Positions 1 to 14,079 are shown, counted from the first letter of the stretch. The stretch: DNA of 64,000 nucleotides from Arabidopsis thaliana (GCF_000001735.4 NC_003071.7:10099151-10163150); one strand, 5' to 3'. The notes: generated by a model not told the origin, from the letters alone. Made by a program: numbers and translations.

Positions 1-3000
1 AAAAATGTAACAATGCAGTGAATGCAGAGAGTATTGAATTGCTGAATGAGGTAATGGCTTCACCAGAGGCTGATAGTGTCATTGATGTGTATTGTTTCCT
101 TAACTGAAGCCACTTTATCTGGTTGTGTTTAGGAATTTGACAATTGTATCAAGTGGAATGAAGTCAAATCACTTTCTGAGTCTCCAATGCAACCAATGTT
201 GTTGTCAGAATGGAAAACGTGGAAGCATGACATTGCAAAATGGTTCTCTATATCTCGCCGTGGTGTTGGCGAAATAGCACAGCCGGATAGTAAAAGTGTG
301 TTTAACTCAGATGTCCAGGCTAGTCGTAAAAGACCAAAACTTGAGATTCGACGTGCAGAGACAACAAATGCAACACATATGGAGTCTGATACTTCGCCAC
401 AAGGATTATCTGCAATTGACTCAGAGTTTTTCAGTTCTCGAGGCAACACAAATTCTCCTGAGACGATGAAAGAAGAAAATCCTGTAATGAATACACCAGA
501 GAATGGTTTGGATCTATGGGATGGCATTGTTGTTGAAGCAGGTGGTTCACAGTTCATGAAGACAAAAGAAACTAATGGACTGTCTCACCCGCAAGACCAA
601 CATATAAATGAATCAGTTCTGAAGAAACCATTTGGTTCGGGAAATAAGAGTCAGCAATGCATAGCTTTCATTGAATCGAAAGGAAGGCAATGTGTGAGGT
701 GGGCGAATGAAGGTGATGTTTATTGTTGCGTGCATTTAGCTTCTCGTTTCACCACAAAATCTATGAAGAACGAGGGCTCTCCTGCTGTTGAAGCACCTAT
801 GTGCGGAGGGGTTACTGTTCTTGGTACCAAATGCAAGCACCGATCTCTACCCGGGTTTTTGTACTGCAAGAAACACCGTCCTCATACAGGGATGGTGAAA
901 CCTGATGATTCTTCATCTTTTCTGGTGAAGAGAAAGGTATCGGAAATTATGTCAACATTAGAAACAAATCAATGTCAAGATTTGGTGCCGTTTGGAGAAC
1001 CAGAAGGTCCATCTTTTGAGAAACAGGAGCCCCATGGAGCCACGAGCTTCACGGAGATGTTTGAACATTGTAGCCAAGAGGATAACTTGTGTATAGGTTC
1101 TTGCTCAGAAAACAGCTATATTTCTTGCAGTGAGTTCTCGACAAAGCACTCGTTATACTGTGAACAGCACCTTCCTAACTGGCTTAAGCGTGCAAGGAAT
1201 GGTAAGAGTCGAATAATATCGAAGGAAGTGTTTGTAGATCTCTTAAGGGGTTGTTTATCGCGTGAGGAAAAGTTGGCTCTACATCAAGCTTGTGATATTT
1301 TCTACAAGCTCTTCAAAAGTGTCTTATCGTTAAGAAACTCTGTCCCAATGGAAGTACAGATCGACTGGGCGAAAACAGAAGCTTCAAGAAACGCTGACGC
1401 TGGAGTTGGAGAATTCTTGATGAAGTTGGTATCCAATGAAAGAGAGAGATTAACTAGGATATGGGGTTTCGCTACTGGTGCTGATGAAGAAGATGTATCA
1501 TTATCAGAATATCCTAATCGACTACTTGCCATCACCAATACCTGTGATGATGATGATGATAAAGAGAAATGGTCGTTTAGTGGATTTGCTTGTGCTATTT
1601 GCTTAGATTCTTTTGTGAGAAGAAAGCTTTTGGAAATTCATGTGGAGGAGCGACATCACGTGCAGTTTGCGGAAAAGTGTATGCTTCTTCAGTGTATTCC
1701 TTGTGGCAGCCATTTTGGAGATAAAGAACAGTTGCTGGTACATGTGCAAGCTGTGCATCCTTCTGAGTGCAAATCGCTAACCGTTGCTTCTGAATGCAAT
1801 TTGACTAATGGTGAGTTTTCTCAGAAACCTGAAGCAGGCAGTTCACAAATTGTTGTGAGCCAAAACAACGAGAATACAAGCGGCGTACATAAATTTGTTT
1901 GCAAGTTCTGTGGGCTGAAATTCAATTTATTACCTGACCTTGGCCGTCACCATCAAGCTGAACACATGGGACCGAGTCTAGTTGGCTCTCGTGGTCCGAA
2001 GAAAGGAATAAGGTTTAATACATATAGGATGAAATCTGGTAGGCTTAGTCGTCCAAATAAATTCAAAAAAAGTCTTGGAGCTGTCTCATATAGGATTAGA
2101 AATAGGGCTGGTGTAAATATGAAGAGGAGGATGCAAGGTTCTAAATCGCTCGGCACAGAAGGAAACACTGAAGCTGGAGTATCGCCGCCTCTGGATGATA
2201 GTAGAAACTTTGATGGCGTAACAGATGCTCATTGCTCTGTGGTTTCGGATATATTGTTGTCAAAGGTTCAGAAAGCAAAACATCGCCCCAATAACCTCGA
2301 TATCCTGTCTGCTGCTCGATCAGCTTGCTGTAGGGTGAGCGTTGAGACCTCTTTGGAGGCTAAATTCGGTGATTTGCCTGACCGGATATATCTCAAGGCA
2401 GCAAAACTTTGCGGTGAGCAAGGTGTACAAGTGCAATGGCATCAGGAAGGATACATATGCTCTAACGGATGTAAGCCTGTTAAAGACCCAAATCTTCTAC
2501 ATCCCTTGATCCCGCGACAAGAGAATGATCGATTCGGGATAGCTGTGGACGCTGGACAACATTCTAATATTGAGTTGGAAGTTGATGAGTGCCATTGTAT
2601 CATGGAGGCTCATCATTTTAGTAAGAGACCGTTTGGAAACACTGCGGTTTTGTGCAAGGACATCAGCTTTGGTAAGGAATCAGTTCCAATTTGTGTCGTC
2701 GATGATGATCTTTGGAATTCTGAAAAACCGTATGAGATGCCTTGGGAATGCTTTACTTATGTTACAAACTCAATTCTTCATCCGTCAATGGATCTTGTAA
2801 AGGAGGTATCTTACTTGTTCTAGCTTGTCATACCCTTGAAACAGAGATGTGACTCCATGTTGTAACCTTGTTTTTTGTCCGCTGTTTGCAGAATCTGCAA
2901 CTCAGGTGTAGCTGTCGCAGTTCAGTGTGCTCGCCTGTAACTTGTGATCACGTATACCTTTTCGGTAACGATTTTGAGGACGCTAGAGACATATATGGAA

Positions 3001-4079
3001 AATCCATGAGGTGTAGATTCCCATATGATGGCAAACAACGTATCATCTTGGAGGTAAATTTTAGTTTTGTCTCTGTTGAAGTGACTTTGTGGTATTTTTA
3101 AAGGTTGTTACTTACTTGACAACATATTTGTGGATCCTCATTTTCTGATTAACCGTGATTGTTGTCGTCGATTCTGAAAATGTAACAGGAGGGTTATCCT
3201 GTTTATGAATGCAATAAGTTCTGTGGATGCTCTAGAACATGTCAGAATCGGGTTTTGCAGAATGGAATTCGCGCGAAACTAGAAGTTTTTAGAACTGAAA
3301 GCAAGGTGTGATCCTTTTTGAGTTATTGTCTTTAACCCATTTGTCTTGATTCAATTCCAATATCCAACTGATTGATCAACAGGGATGGGGATTGCGAGCT
3401 TGTGAACATATACTGCGTGGCACATTTGTTTGCGAATACATCGGGGAGGTTCTTGATCAGCAAGAAGCAAACAAGAGGCGAAACCAGTACATATCTTTTC
3501 GCCTTTTTGTCCTCCAGCTTAGAAGATCTGGAGCTGAACTTGAACTTAAATCCTGCTATTGATTTCATAGGTATGGAAATGGAGATTGCAGCTACATACT
3601 GGACATTGACGCTAATATCAACGACATAGGTAGATTGATGGAAGAAGAGCTCGATTATGCTATTGATGCTACTACTCATGGCAACATCTCTCGATTCATC
3701 AATCACAGGTGAGTTTATAATACAAATGTACCAAAACCTTTACAATTACTACAATACTGATGATTTCAATCTTTTTTAATCTCTAGCTGCTCACCAAATC
3801 TCGTTAATCACCAAGTTATTGTGGAAAGCATGGAGTCCCCGCTCGCTCATATCGGTCTATACGCCAGTATGGATGTAAGGCTCTTCTTCTCCCTTTTGCT
3901 TGAAAGAAGAAGTATCAAATTATTGGACCGATAACGATCTCTCTGTCATTTGTGTAAAACAGATAGCTGCAGGAGAAGAGATCACCCGAGACTATGGACG
4001 CAGACCGGTACCATCTGAACAAGAAAATGAGCATCCATGCCATTGTAAAGCAACTAATTGCAGAGGTCTCTTAAGTTAG
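1..4079 (+). CDS. SUVR5: SUVR5 histone H3K9 methyltransferase, 3' part (5' end outside window)
   Basis: Exons read by frame continuity: 1-50 (partial), 133-2805, 2892-3053, 3189-3305, 3383-3486, 3571-3708, 3787-3874 and 3963-4079 (TAG). The large exon encodes two Cys/His-rich repeats (around 650-735 and 800-880) and three C2H2-type zinc fingers (around 1585-1665, 1675-1765 and 1885-1970). The later exons encode a Cys-rich pre-SET region, a SET domain with GWGLRA, FVCEYIGE, RFINHSCSPN and GEEITRDYG, and a post-SET CHC...C end. This zinc-finger plus SET layout is that of plant SUVR5, a nuclear protein known for H3K9me2 deposition at specific loci without DNA methylation. No start codon is in the window, so the ATG at 187 is internal. 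Oddity: Arg sits where many SET domains have Phe or Tyr in the GEExxxDYG motif. Confidence 0.95.
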
Positions 4080-4224
4080 ATTTTGGTTCTTAGGAACATT
4101 CTTTGCAGATCTGTTTTGATAATTTTCCTTCAAGACTTTTTTTTTTTGCCCTTGAATCTTTTAGACACCTTTGGAACTATTGATCTTCCTTCAAGCTTGT
4201 AACTTTTTTTCCCATTGGAAATAA

Positions 4225-4835
4225 TCAAATCTTGATCTCTCCTTTCTCAATTGTGAAAAACCAAAAGGGAAGTCCATAGCCAAAGATTACAGTTGCAACC
4301 ATCCCTGAAAATCATTAAGAAAACTAATCAAAGTTTTGAAATTTGAAACTCTTTGGAAGGATTGAATCTTTCTTCTACTTACCAAAGTCAATGGTTTTTG
4401 AAGAAGAAGAAGAAGCTTGTAGTTGCAGAACCATGGAAGCTATTACTAAACCACTTCCAATCTTTTCTCTAACAACTCTATGAGTAAGATCTAAAGACAA
4501 GACTCCAACTTTCTCGGTTATTACATCCTCTGCAATAACTTTAACCAACAAGAACACACCCAAGCTAAGAGCTGTTCTCATCATCATTAGTTTGATTCTT
4601 CTTCTGTAGTTTATTAGATTAACTACACAAGCAAGTGTGTACAGTGGAAACCAAAAGTACCAATCTGCAGAAACACATAAATGTTGAGATTTTACATAAT
4701 CTATAGAGAAAGAATATAAGAAGAAGAAGAAGATTTTTGAATACCAGGATCATTAAGCTGGACAGAAGCAGAGTAAGCAAATAAAAACGCCATTAGAAGA
4801 GAGCAAACCCTAAAAAGATTTCTGGGTTTTGCCAT
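4225..4835 (-). CDS. Small multi-pass membrane protein, TMEM220-like
   Basis: Three coding exons on the minus strand: 4835-4745, 4664-4383 and 4304-4225 (TGA), giving 150 aa. All junctions are GT-AG and keep frame. The longer open reading that stops at 4375 runs into an intron that starts with a perfect GTAAGT donor, so the spliced form with 25 further residues is preferred. The protein starts MAKPRNLFRV and has about four hydrophobic segments: near the start, around WYFWFPLYTL, around LGVFLLVKVI, and the end around VIFGYGLPFWFF. The SVQLNDPD motif between helices one and two fits the transmembrane family 220 proteins, whose biochemical role is unknown. It is convergent with SUVR5; the stop codons are 146 bp apart, so the 3'UTRs may overlap. 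Confidence 0.85.
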
Positions 4836-4849
4836 ATGTTCCTTAAGTT

Positions 4850-7800
4850 TTCAAATTTGGAAGCAATTTAAGATCTTTAAGCTCAGATGCAAGATCGCTT
4901 GTGGAAATGAAATTAATTGACTCGTAGGGATGATGACGGGTCTGCTATACCGTATCAATAACCGACACAGAATCTAAAATCCGGTTTGGTATTTTCCGGT
5001 TATCGTTAATGATAGTGGGTCGATAATGGCGCTCAGACCTTGAAGTTGAAAAATTGTCCTAAAAGCCCATTTAGTTTTTTTTTTTTTTTTCAAAATTTTG
5101 ATGGATTATACCTGCAATTGAACCAATAATAGAGTAACAGATCAACTAGCTCATCAAACATATACGTTTCTAAGTTTTATGTTCCATGGTTAAAGCAATT
5201 GGATTCTGAGATGACAATAATCTATTTTATATAATAAAGATTGAAGAATGAATCTATGTTGGGTTACAAAAGATAAACTACTTATGTGAATAAATATGTA
5301 GATGTATTATTTGAGGCCACATTTCATGCACATCACATGGAGATGGAGGTAAGACAACAAAAAGATACGGCCCTATCCTCTAAAAATTAATTATTCTAAC
5401 GATAGTGCACCATCACTGTTCTCCAATCATTCTATTCTCAACCCCAAAACATTTATTGTATAGTTATTATTTATATTGAGCCACACATATAACGTATTTA
5501 TTTTGTCTACACATGTAACGTTGTATTTATGGTTTGAAACTTTCAATCATGGCCAAACAAACAATTTGCACGAAATAGTTTAGTGCACAACGTATCGAAA
5601 AATGAACAGTTAACTAGTTTTTAATAATTACCACTAAAAATAATGTTTTAATATATTATTCACGTTAATAAACTCTTTTTGATGAGTGTTGTTTGTGGTA
5701 TTGAAAAGAAAAAAAATATGGCAAATGGTTCATCAATCAATTAGAAAAAAGCCAGTATATGCAAGTCTAATAATTGAAAATTTTATTTACTAAATTGCGA
5801 GGAACCATGTTTTAAATATTTTTATGTGTTATTTGAATCATGGATAACCATTGTAAAATGCTCAAATGTCTAAATGAAAAAAAAACATATTTCAATCATA
5901 GCTCTACTCTTGTATTATATGGTCCATATGTTTAACATGTGCTCGCTACACAGAATTAAAAACAAAAAAAAAAACTAAATTCCAACACTTAGGCATTTTG
6001 TTCATATGTAATTATGCATGTGAGGTCGAATATCTAAACAATTTTGATTAGTGGTTTTAGTGAGGGGACCTGTCTGATGGGGTAGCCATCGGATTCGGCG
6101 ATCGCTAAATTCCGTGATGCCATGGGCCCAAGCCCAATACCATTCAAATGGGACCGACCTCTCTTCTAATTCTTAGACCGGAAAAAATCTTAGGACCCCA
6201 AAATTGATTTCTTCTTCTTCTACTCCATTCAATTCAAACATTGCAATTGTATCACGATATAAAAAAAATGTTTTTAAAATCCAAAAGATATCTATAAGAA
6301 ATGTATAGATAATTCTGCGAAAGCGTTAAATTCGAACGCATATTTAACCTAACTTAGTGACGAAATCGGTTCTAAATCTTTAGAGAATGGATGCATAGAG
6401 TAAAAAAAGGATCACAAACAAATATTAACCACTTTTCATTGTTCAAATATCATCTAACAAACAAAAAAGATTTTTCTCTTATAACATTTTTACTTATGTT
6501 CCAAAAAAAAATATATTCTTTAAGAGTCTAACAATTCTCTCTATAATTTCTTCAATATATGAAAAAGCATATATATATATATATATCTTTATGATTTTTT
6601 CATTTTCAAAAACATCGTAACAATATTTTTGTAAATAAACCGTGAACACATAATTCATTCAAAAATATAAAAACAGAAACACTTTTCTTAGAAATCGCAA
6701 CACTATTTTCTTTTTGCTAAATAACCTGATCACTATACTTCTTATTTTAGAAAGAAACAATCAAATTGCGTTATTTAACAAATACTATCCTTAGTCTAGG
6801 TGGAAGTTATAGTGTGTTCAAAGTTGACACAAACCCAAATTTTTAGAGGCCAGTCTAACCACATAGGATTTGAATGGATGAATAGAAAAAACGGACTAAA
6901 CCGTTAATTGATTAAACAACTCTATTTTTAAAACAGATAACAAACCGCTGCAGATCAATTTTATCTCTAAACTAAAATGGTTCAAATAGATATATATCCC
7001 TAACTGCTGTAACCATTCCAACTTATAGTTATATCAAGTATTCCAACTTGTATAGCTATATCAAGTCTCATGAAAAAACATACAAATTCGAAAAGATATT
7101 GTTGAAATTTTGTGATGGATACATCACAGAAAGTTCCATCATGCGGGCTAAAACCATGCAAAACAAATTATAAACATGACATTGACACAGAGTCTGTCAA
7201 TGAATTTGACAGCAAATAAATATATAGGCTTGCGTATGGATCATTAAAAGGCAGGGCCTCCAATATTAAAATCAAGAATCTAACACTCATGCATATTGAT
7301 TTTCTTGTCACGTTCAGATCTGCATTTAGTTTTTTTTTTTTCATATAACAAAGGACAAAAGAAGTTGCTATATTGTGCTTTTGTATACCAGCCAAAAATA
7401 ATAATGAATAAAATCTGTATATGAAAATTTCCAATTTATATATTCTTTTATAAGAGTATGGTAGCTAAAGGACAGTGGTCAGACAAGAAGGGTTAAAAAA
7501 TGGACCACAATACGATTGAAATAAATGTATTTAGTAAATTCATATCATATGCATTTAATGAGTTTATAATTTCAGGCTGCACCTTTATTTAGTCATAAAA
7601 ATATAAGACGGAAATAGTTTAAGACGAACAAATTGTTGTACAAAATCATTTTGTTTGAGTTTAATTTATAGTCTTGTTTATAACTTTTATTACCTTTATG
7701 GACCGGTGGATCGATAAATTAACTTGAAAGTATGTTGCTCCCTAAATACTGTTCCGGGTTATTGGTTTCACCAAAGACATTTATTAAAACATGAAATGTC

Positions 7801-8800
7801 AAATCATGTAAGATTTATATTGCCAATTATAGTGTCATCATACTCTCCTAATAGAGTATATAAAATACTTCGAATAGAAATTTATTAGTTGTAAGGAATT
7901 AGGTGAAACGTAGATATTATTGTTTACTAAAATAATTGAAGTGACTTTTAAGAAAACCCTTTGTAAACAATTCAAGTAATGAGTCCTATTACAAAAAGTA
8001 ATGAGTAGCACCATGGCAATGAGCTTAATGTCCCTTTGTAGAACTAAAACGTCTCCGTCTCGATTGACATATCCCCCAATATGACATGTAACCAAACCTT
8101 TGGAGTTTTGGATAATTGTTTCTCAGAGAAAAAAACTAAAGAACCTAACTCAAAAGATTATTTGTTTTCTTTTTAAACAAATATGTCACGTTTTTCTTAA
8201 CTATTTTACTATAAACTGAAGATAATACAATTGTTAATAAGTCGATCGGGTACGTACCAAGTATATTTTGTTGCTATTACTAAATTAAGGAGCACATAGT
8301 TGTAGTAAGTAGGGATTAGTTGAGATGATTAATTTGATATTACAAGGAAAGTGATGTGACTTATTGGCGCTTTCCTAAAAGACTGTTGTCGCTTATTAGC
8401 AAAAATCAAATGGAAGAATCCAATAAATGCTACACGAAATTTAGTTTCCAGAAAATATATGTACATAATCATAATCTAAAACAAAATTTAGAGTAATTTG
8501 GCAGGGGTATTAATATGAACAAAAAATTAGTATGAACAAAACTATACAAAAATGTAAGGATATAAGTTTCATGAATAAAATAAAAATATGTGCATAATTA
8601 TATATGGAACTTTGGTAGCTAGATCTCACTTGATATATGTATATCTCTCTTCTTCTTACGACAGAAAAGACAGAAAAAAAAACTAAAGAAGAAAGGAAAT
8701 TTTAAAAGTATGTGAAGAAACTAAAAACATATATCGATAAACCAAAAAAATAAAATTCACTATAATAAATTTTGATGAATAAATTGAGAAACAAAGAAGA
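4850..8800. other. Intergenic region between TMEM220-like gene and BLH4 3' end
   Basis: About 4 kb of AT-rich DNA. The short open frames here have no plant-like protein features or splice structure. It contains a poly-T run near 5077-5090, an AT dinucleotide run near 6567-6586 and a short GC-rich island at 6055-6180 reported as a finding. I see no convincing gene. Confidence 0.6.
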
Positions 8801-11800
8801 CTAAAAATCTCCAAAGTCTCTAACGGAGAAAGAAGTGTTCTTATCAGGAATATTGCCAGAGTGGCGTAGACCAAGCGTAAGAGACACGTCACCAGTCTGT
8901 TTGGTCCCGAATCTTATGACGTTCACACCATCTCCGTCGACGTGGAAGTCACTGACGTCTTGCTGACACGTGGCGACGGTGAACGCGTCTGAACCGCCGT
9001 GAGAAGCGGCGGCGACGGAAGAGAGGAATGAAGAGTCGTTTTCGTGATGTGTCGATGTCATCGTCGTTGGAGTTTGTGCGGTTATGACAGTGAAGTTGTT
9101 TTCATTGTTGTTGGGTTTCGTGTCGTTGTTGTTTGTTTGTTGCTGTCTTCTTTGTTGTTGTTGATTTTCATTTTCTTCTTCTGCTTCTTCTCTTTCTTTT
9201 GCTTCTTGTTGATACATCTCTTCCACCATTGGTTTCCATAGGCGAACCCTAGCATTTATGAACCAATTTGACACCTGAAAAAACGAGACATATGAACTAA
9301 TATTAATCACAATTTACTCTTAACAAGTTTATAATATTAAAAGAAACTTAACTTTTAGAAGGAAAAAAAAACTTTTCAATGAAATGTGAAATACTCCTTT
9401 TTACATTAAATATGGTTTTGATTGTTTTTGTATATACTTCATTTGTTTTATATTAAGTAAAGTTAAAATAATAAGTCATTTACTGTGAAGAAAATTAGTT
9501 TAAACAAATGAAACAAAAAAAATAGGATAGCTAAAACCTTAAGTTAAAATGATAGGAAAGGAGTAAAAATTATGATACATGTGTTTCCTTTGAGACATCT
9601 ATTAAAAAGAAGATATATATTAAATTTTTCATTATATTCTTACAAGAACAAGATAACTTTTGACATGTTTCAAGTAATTTTGATTTGATGTTAACTTATG
9701 TATTTACTGAAAGGCTTAGATGAAATTTCTAAATTAAAAATTTGAAACATAATAATGTTTTTTTATTTGAACACATGAAACATAATAATGTTAAAACAAC
9801 AATTTGAAGGTTGAAATATACTAATGGATATTTGAAGCCAAGTGTAATAAACTACTTGTGATGTAAATAATTAATGTGTACAAGACTTAGAGGTCTGCTA
9901 GTTAACATTGAAATGAAAGCTTCAAACTTTCATGTACTTGAGAAATACTTACATCTCTCTCTCCTATGTTTTATATATCCTTGTGTGTGTAAGTGTAGAT
10001 AATGTATTTAATGAAGAAAACGAACCCCAAGAAAAACAAATGATTCGTGATATTGAAAATCCATGCAAGAGAATAGACATGAAGCCACTCATGTCAGATT
10101 TTGCATGATGAAATGATTGATATATATGGTAAATTGTGAGTTAAGTACATATATGTAAATGAGTAATTAAAAGGGTTCTTGTATGATAAGTATGAAAACA
10201 TATTATATTAAAAAAATATTGATGTATGTATCTATATAGATAAAGGCTGACCTGATTTCTGGATAAACCAGTCTGTCGTGCTAAGAGGTGCTTATCAGCA
10301 TCGCTTGGGTACCTGAGAAAGAGACCAGAAAATGACTTCACAATCTTTAGAACCCTAAACCAATAATTTTTTTCTTTTCTCTTTTTTTGAATATAGATAG
10401 AGAGGAAAAACACAATCAAGTAGATGCAAGAAAAGGTACAAACTTTCTCCTTACAAGGGCGTGAGAATCTAAGGGACAAAAGAAAAAGCTGATTTCAGAA
10501 TAGAAGCATTTTATTTTATTTTTGTATCTTAACTTATTTTTCATCATAAAGCAAAATATTTATCTGTACAACTCTTCTCTTCTTTACTTCACTAACAACA
10601 AAATAGTAAAATTCTGCAGACATTAAATAGAGAAAGTACTGATGAATAATGACAGAAGAAATTGCTTTTTTCAGCTTTTAGATTTTTTTTTTCCTCTTTT
10701 TGATTTCTGTCTTTCTTAAGGGACAATATACCAATGAAACTGTACCACTGACAAATCTGAGACTTATTTTTTTGTAGTTATGTTAATGGCATTGTTACTT
10801 CTTTTGATAATAGTATGTGGAATGAATTAAAGCAAATTAAAGAAAAAAAAACTATAAAGGAAAGGTTAGGCAGAGACAGAGAAACCCTTAGGATGCTATT
10901 ATGATCCCAAAGCATAAAAGTTTGCGATCTCACTCTGCAAACTTCTTTTGTTGCATTAATTATTTAAACCCTTTAATTTGCCATGCAATATAACCTACAT
11001 TAATATAAATATAAACATACAGTTTTCATGAAAGTCTCCTAGTCAATGAATTGTTACCCTTGTTATTTTGGAGTACTCTTAGCTGACCATTCTTATGGGT
11101 GGTATGAAAAGGAAAAAATATTTGATATTTAAATTTTTATTAGTAGTAATAAACATAAAATAATCAAACTCAGTGAAGAAACGGAACTTCATTTTACAAA
11201 AATTATTTTGGTTTTCTAAAAAAGCCAGCAGCTTTTAATTTTGATTGAAATAGAAATATATCTTCCCGCATAACAAAAGAGTTATAAAAAAAAAAATTTT
11301 TTTGTCACTTTCATAACTTAAGTTTAATAAACGTATATTAGTTAAAGTCTTGGTATCAATGCATTATGGTAGTCTACATTTTATAATGTATAGTCAACAT
11401 TCAAGAAGATTAGTATTATCGAAGAATAAGAGTAGGTAAGTATTATTAAGGGATTAGAAAATGGACTTACGGATTAAGAAAATGCTCGAATAGCCAAGCT
11501 CTAAGGATATTAACGGAGCGTTCAGGCAAACCACGTTGCGGTCTCCATGCCTCTTGCTCCATCATACCCATATGATGAAACGCTCGTTGCTGACGCAAAC
11601 TCTGCTCTAGCAAACGCAATCGCGGCGTTTCCCCTTTGGTTAACCCCGAGGATGCAGCCCCTGCCGCCTCTTTATCCCCTAGAAGCTCACAGCTGCGTTT
11701 AAGCTGAACCGCTACCGCGTCTTTCAAACACCGGAAATGCCTAGACATTGCCTTTTGAGCTAATGTCGTGTACGGAACCGCCGCGCCGTAACCCATTACT

Positions 11801-13586
11801 TGGTCGAATGAGTTCACTACCATTTGCATTTGTTCGCAGTAGTGGTTGTACCGTCGGTCCACCTACAAATTAAATTTTAAATAAATGAACTATACATAGA
11901 TGAGTTCTTGTTTTTTTTTTATTAGCTCAATTTCTAAGATAAAATATAAACCTCAAGTGATTAGTTCGTTTAGATACTTCAATGTGTTATCTTCTCTTGC
12001 TAACAATTTATGCTATCTTGGAACATATACTAAATTCTTGAAAGAAGATAATGTCAACTACAAAATAAATTGTAAGATAAATAATGAAGTAACTTCAAGG
12101 ACTAGTTTTGGTTACGTAGTGAAGGTGGCTAGCTTATATGGAGAAGGAAACTCTAATTTAAAATTTATGGTTGTGAAGACTAAATCACTTAATCAATCAT
12201 ATATTAATTTCTTATGTTAAATTTGATTAAGCGATGCCACCAAACGCGTGACACAAAATATGCATTAATATATCAAATTAGACCATATAACACCATATAA
12301 TGATATTAGTTAGAAAAATTATATAAGTGATAGTAGGATTGCGTAATCAGGCTTTACCAACTAGAGCATGTGTCGTGCTCTTGTACCAGTCGGTCATTCT
12401 CTATACATTTATTTTTTTAAGAAAATAACATATATAGAGTTTATGAAAATATTGGTCGATTTAGAATTAATTATATAAGAAGAAAAAAATCACGAAGAAA
12501 AATAAAATTTTGTAGCGATTGATATGAAATTGGTTGTTTGATCAATTCAATCATTAGAACGGTTCATTAAAAGTTTGATAGAAAATTAATTAGTTTGGTT
12601 AGAGAAAAAATATTGAGTGAAAACGTTACCTCTTCAAGCATAGATAGTAGCTTGACTTTTCTTCTTTGATGTTCAATCCGATCAGCCGGAGACAAAGGAG
12701 GACTATCATTAGCTGTTCCGGCCGATGACGAGGACCCTCCGCCTCCTCCTCCACCGGTAGTATTAGGGTTTGAGTTGTTCCTACTAAGTTTGTTCTTCTT
12801 GAAATGTCCTCTTCCAACACTACAAAACTCTTCCAACAACTCTTGAGCCGGTTTCGTATATTTCGAATTCCTCAACGTGTAGATCCCTCCAATGGATGAA
12901 GAAGCCGCCATGGGAGATGATGATGATGAACCAAAATGTCCAACAACTTGATGGTGATGATGTTGAGAAGAAGAATTCTCAAGAAGAAGATTCTTGAACT
13001 GATTGAATTGATGATGATGAGCGGATGCGTTAGAAGAAGAAGAAGTTCCATCAACGGCTGCACAATAAATGCTTCTATATTCCTCGGCTTTAGCTGCGGC
13101 TAATGAAGATGAGAGAGATAAAGACAAACCCTTTCCTCCTTCCACGTGGACGGTTCCGATCATATCTCGGTTTTGATGATGATCGGAGGAGGAAGATGGC
13201 CATGTAAAGTGTTGTTGTTGCTGCGGCTGCATAGTGTTTTCGTCGGTGAAAGCAAAACCTTGATGATGATTTGGTAATAACATATGAAGAGTTGAGTTAT
13301 TGTTGTTGTTGTGACGGTTTTGTTGCTCTAGCAACTGTTTAGTAGACTGATCAAGAATCTCTCCACCGGAACCGCCGCCACCTCCGCCAGGGTAAGCAAA
13401 CATTTCAGACAACATTCCGGCGGTTTCATAAACCGGAATTTGAGCACCGGAGACGACGGCGGATTCATCTACTTCCTCTTGATGAGTGGTTGATGATGAT
13501 CGGTGGAATCCATTAGAGAAGGAAAAGATTCCTTGGTGATGATGATAATCTTGTGACATAGAAGAAGTTGTAGTAGCTAAACCCAT
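8801..13586 (-). CDS. BLH4: BEL1-like TALE homeodomain transcription factor BLH4 (SAW2)
   Basis: Four coding exons on the minus strand: 13586-12630, 11862-11471, 10312-10252 and 9274-8801 (TAG), totalling 627 aa, the length I recall for BLH4. The N-terminal half is rich in His, Gln, Ser and Gly homopolymers and has a ZIBEL-type GLSLSLSSS near residue 153. A SKY motif ([14 protein letters not shown]) starts at residue 241 and a BELL domain covers about 302-372. The TALE homeodomain covers about 425-487, with the PYP three-residue loop split across the exon 2-3 junction and the [12 protein letters not shown] recognition helix opening exon 4. A second ZIBEL-type VSLTLGLRH lies near the C terminus. 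BLH factors act in the nucleus as heterodimers with KNOX proteins; BLH2 and BLH4 are known to repress KNOX genes at leaf margins. A 5'UTR intron is inferred at 13629-13845. Confidence 0.96.
9275..12629 (-). other. Three long BLH4 introns
   Basis: Introns lie at 9275-10251, 10313-11470 and 11863-12629 (977, 1158 and 767 bp), all GT-AG. Long introns between BELL and homeodomain exons are common in this family. They are AT-rich with many T-tracts and contain no credible nested gene. A dyad AGAGCA-7 nt-TGCTCT lies near 12363-12381 without a tRNA fold around it. Confidence 0.7.
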
Positions 13587-13690
13587 ATCTTGTTATTCAT
13601 TATATCTTTTTTCCAAAGCTCTTGGATCCTGTAAGGATTCAGACATACACAGAGAATCTTATATAACACATACAAAAAAAAAATACAAGA

Positions 13691-13715
13691 AAAAGAAAGA
13701 GAGAGAGAGAGAGAG
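13691..13715. repeat. GA microsatellite in BLH4 5'UTR intron
   Basis: An uninterrupted GA/AG dinucleotide run. A second run of similar length lies at about 13815-13838, by the 5' splice site of the inferred 5'UTR intron. GA repeats near transcription starts are common in plants and can bind BPC/GAGA factors, which is an inference here. Confidence 0.7.
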
Positions 13716-14079
13716 GAGTCAACTAGGTATTATACAGTTTTTCTCCAATCTCTTTCTTGTAACTCTTTTAAGGTTCTCACTTTCAGCTTCGGTCATCATC
13801 TACATATATGGTATAGAGAGAGAGAGAGAGAGAGAGAGGAAGTACCTTGGAGTTGCAGAGAATTAAAGAAATGATTGATGATGAGCTTATAGCTATCGTT
13901 TTCTTCTATACCTCTCTCTCTAGCTTTCTTTTTCTTGAGTACTCTTTTTATTTTATATTTCTCTGTTAGTGAGAGTTTTTATTCAGCAAATTCTGCAAAA
14001 CCAAAAACTTATAAAAAAATCTCTCCCAAAGAGAAAGGAAGAGAGAGGGAAGAGAGAAGAAGAGGTCGCTGTTCTTTCT

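Noticed and set aside
6560..6590. AT dinucleotide run
   Set aside because: Ordinary microsatellite in AT-rich intergenic DNA.
11900..12220. 106-codon plus-strand frame within BLH4 intron 1
   Set aside because: Composition reflects intronic AT-rich DNA; no domain, no promoter context, antisense to a well-supported gene.
12340..12400. Possible tRNA-like segment in a BLH4 intron (AGAGCA/TGCTCT dyad, GTTGGTAAAGCC on the minus strand)
   Set aside because: No acceptor stem, no T-arm with GGTTCRANYCC, and the spacing does not allow a cloverleaf.
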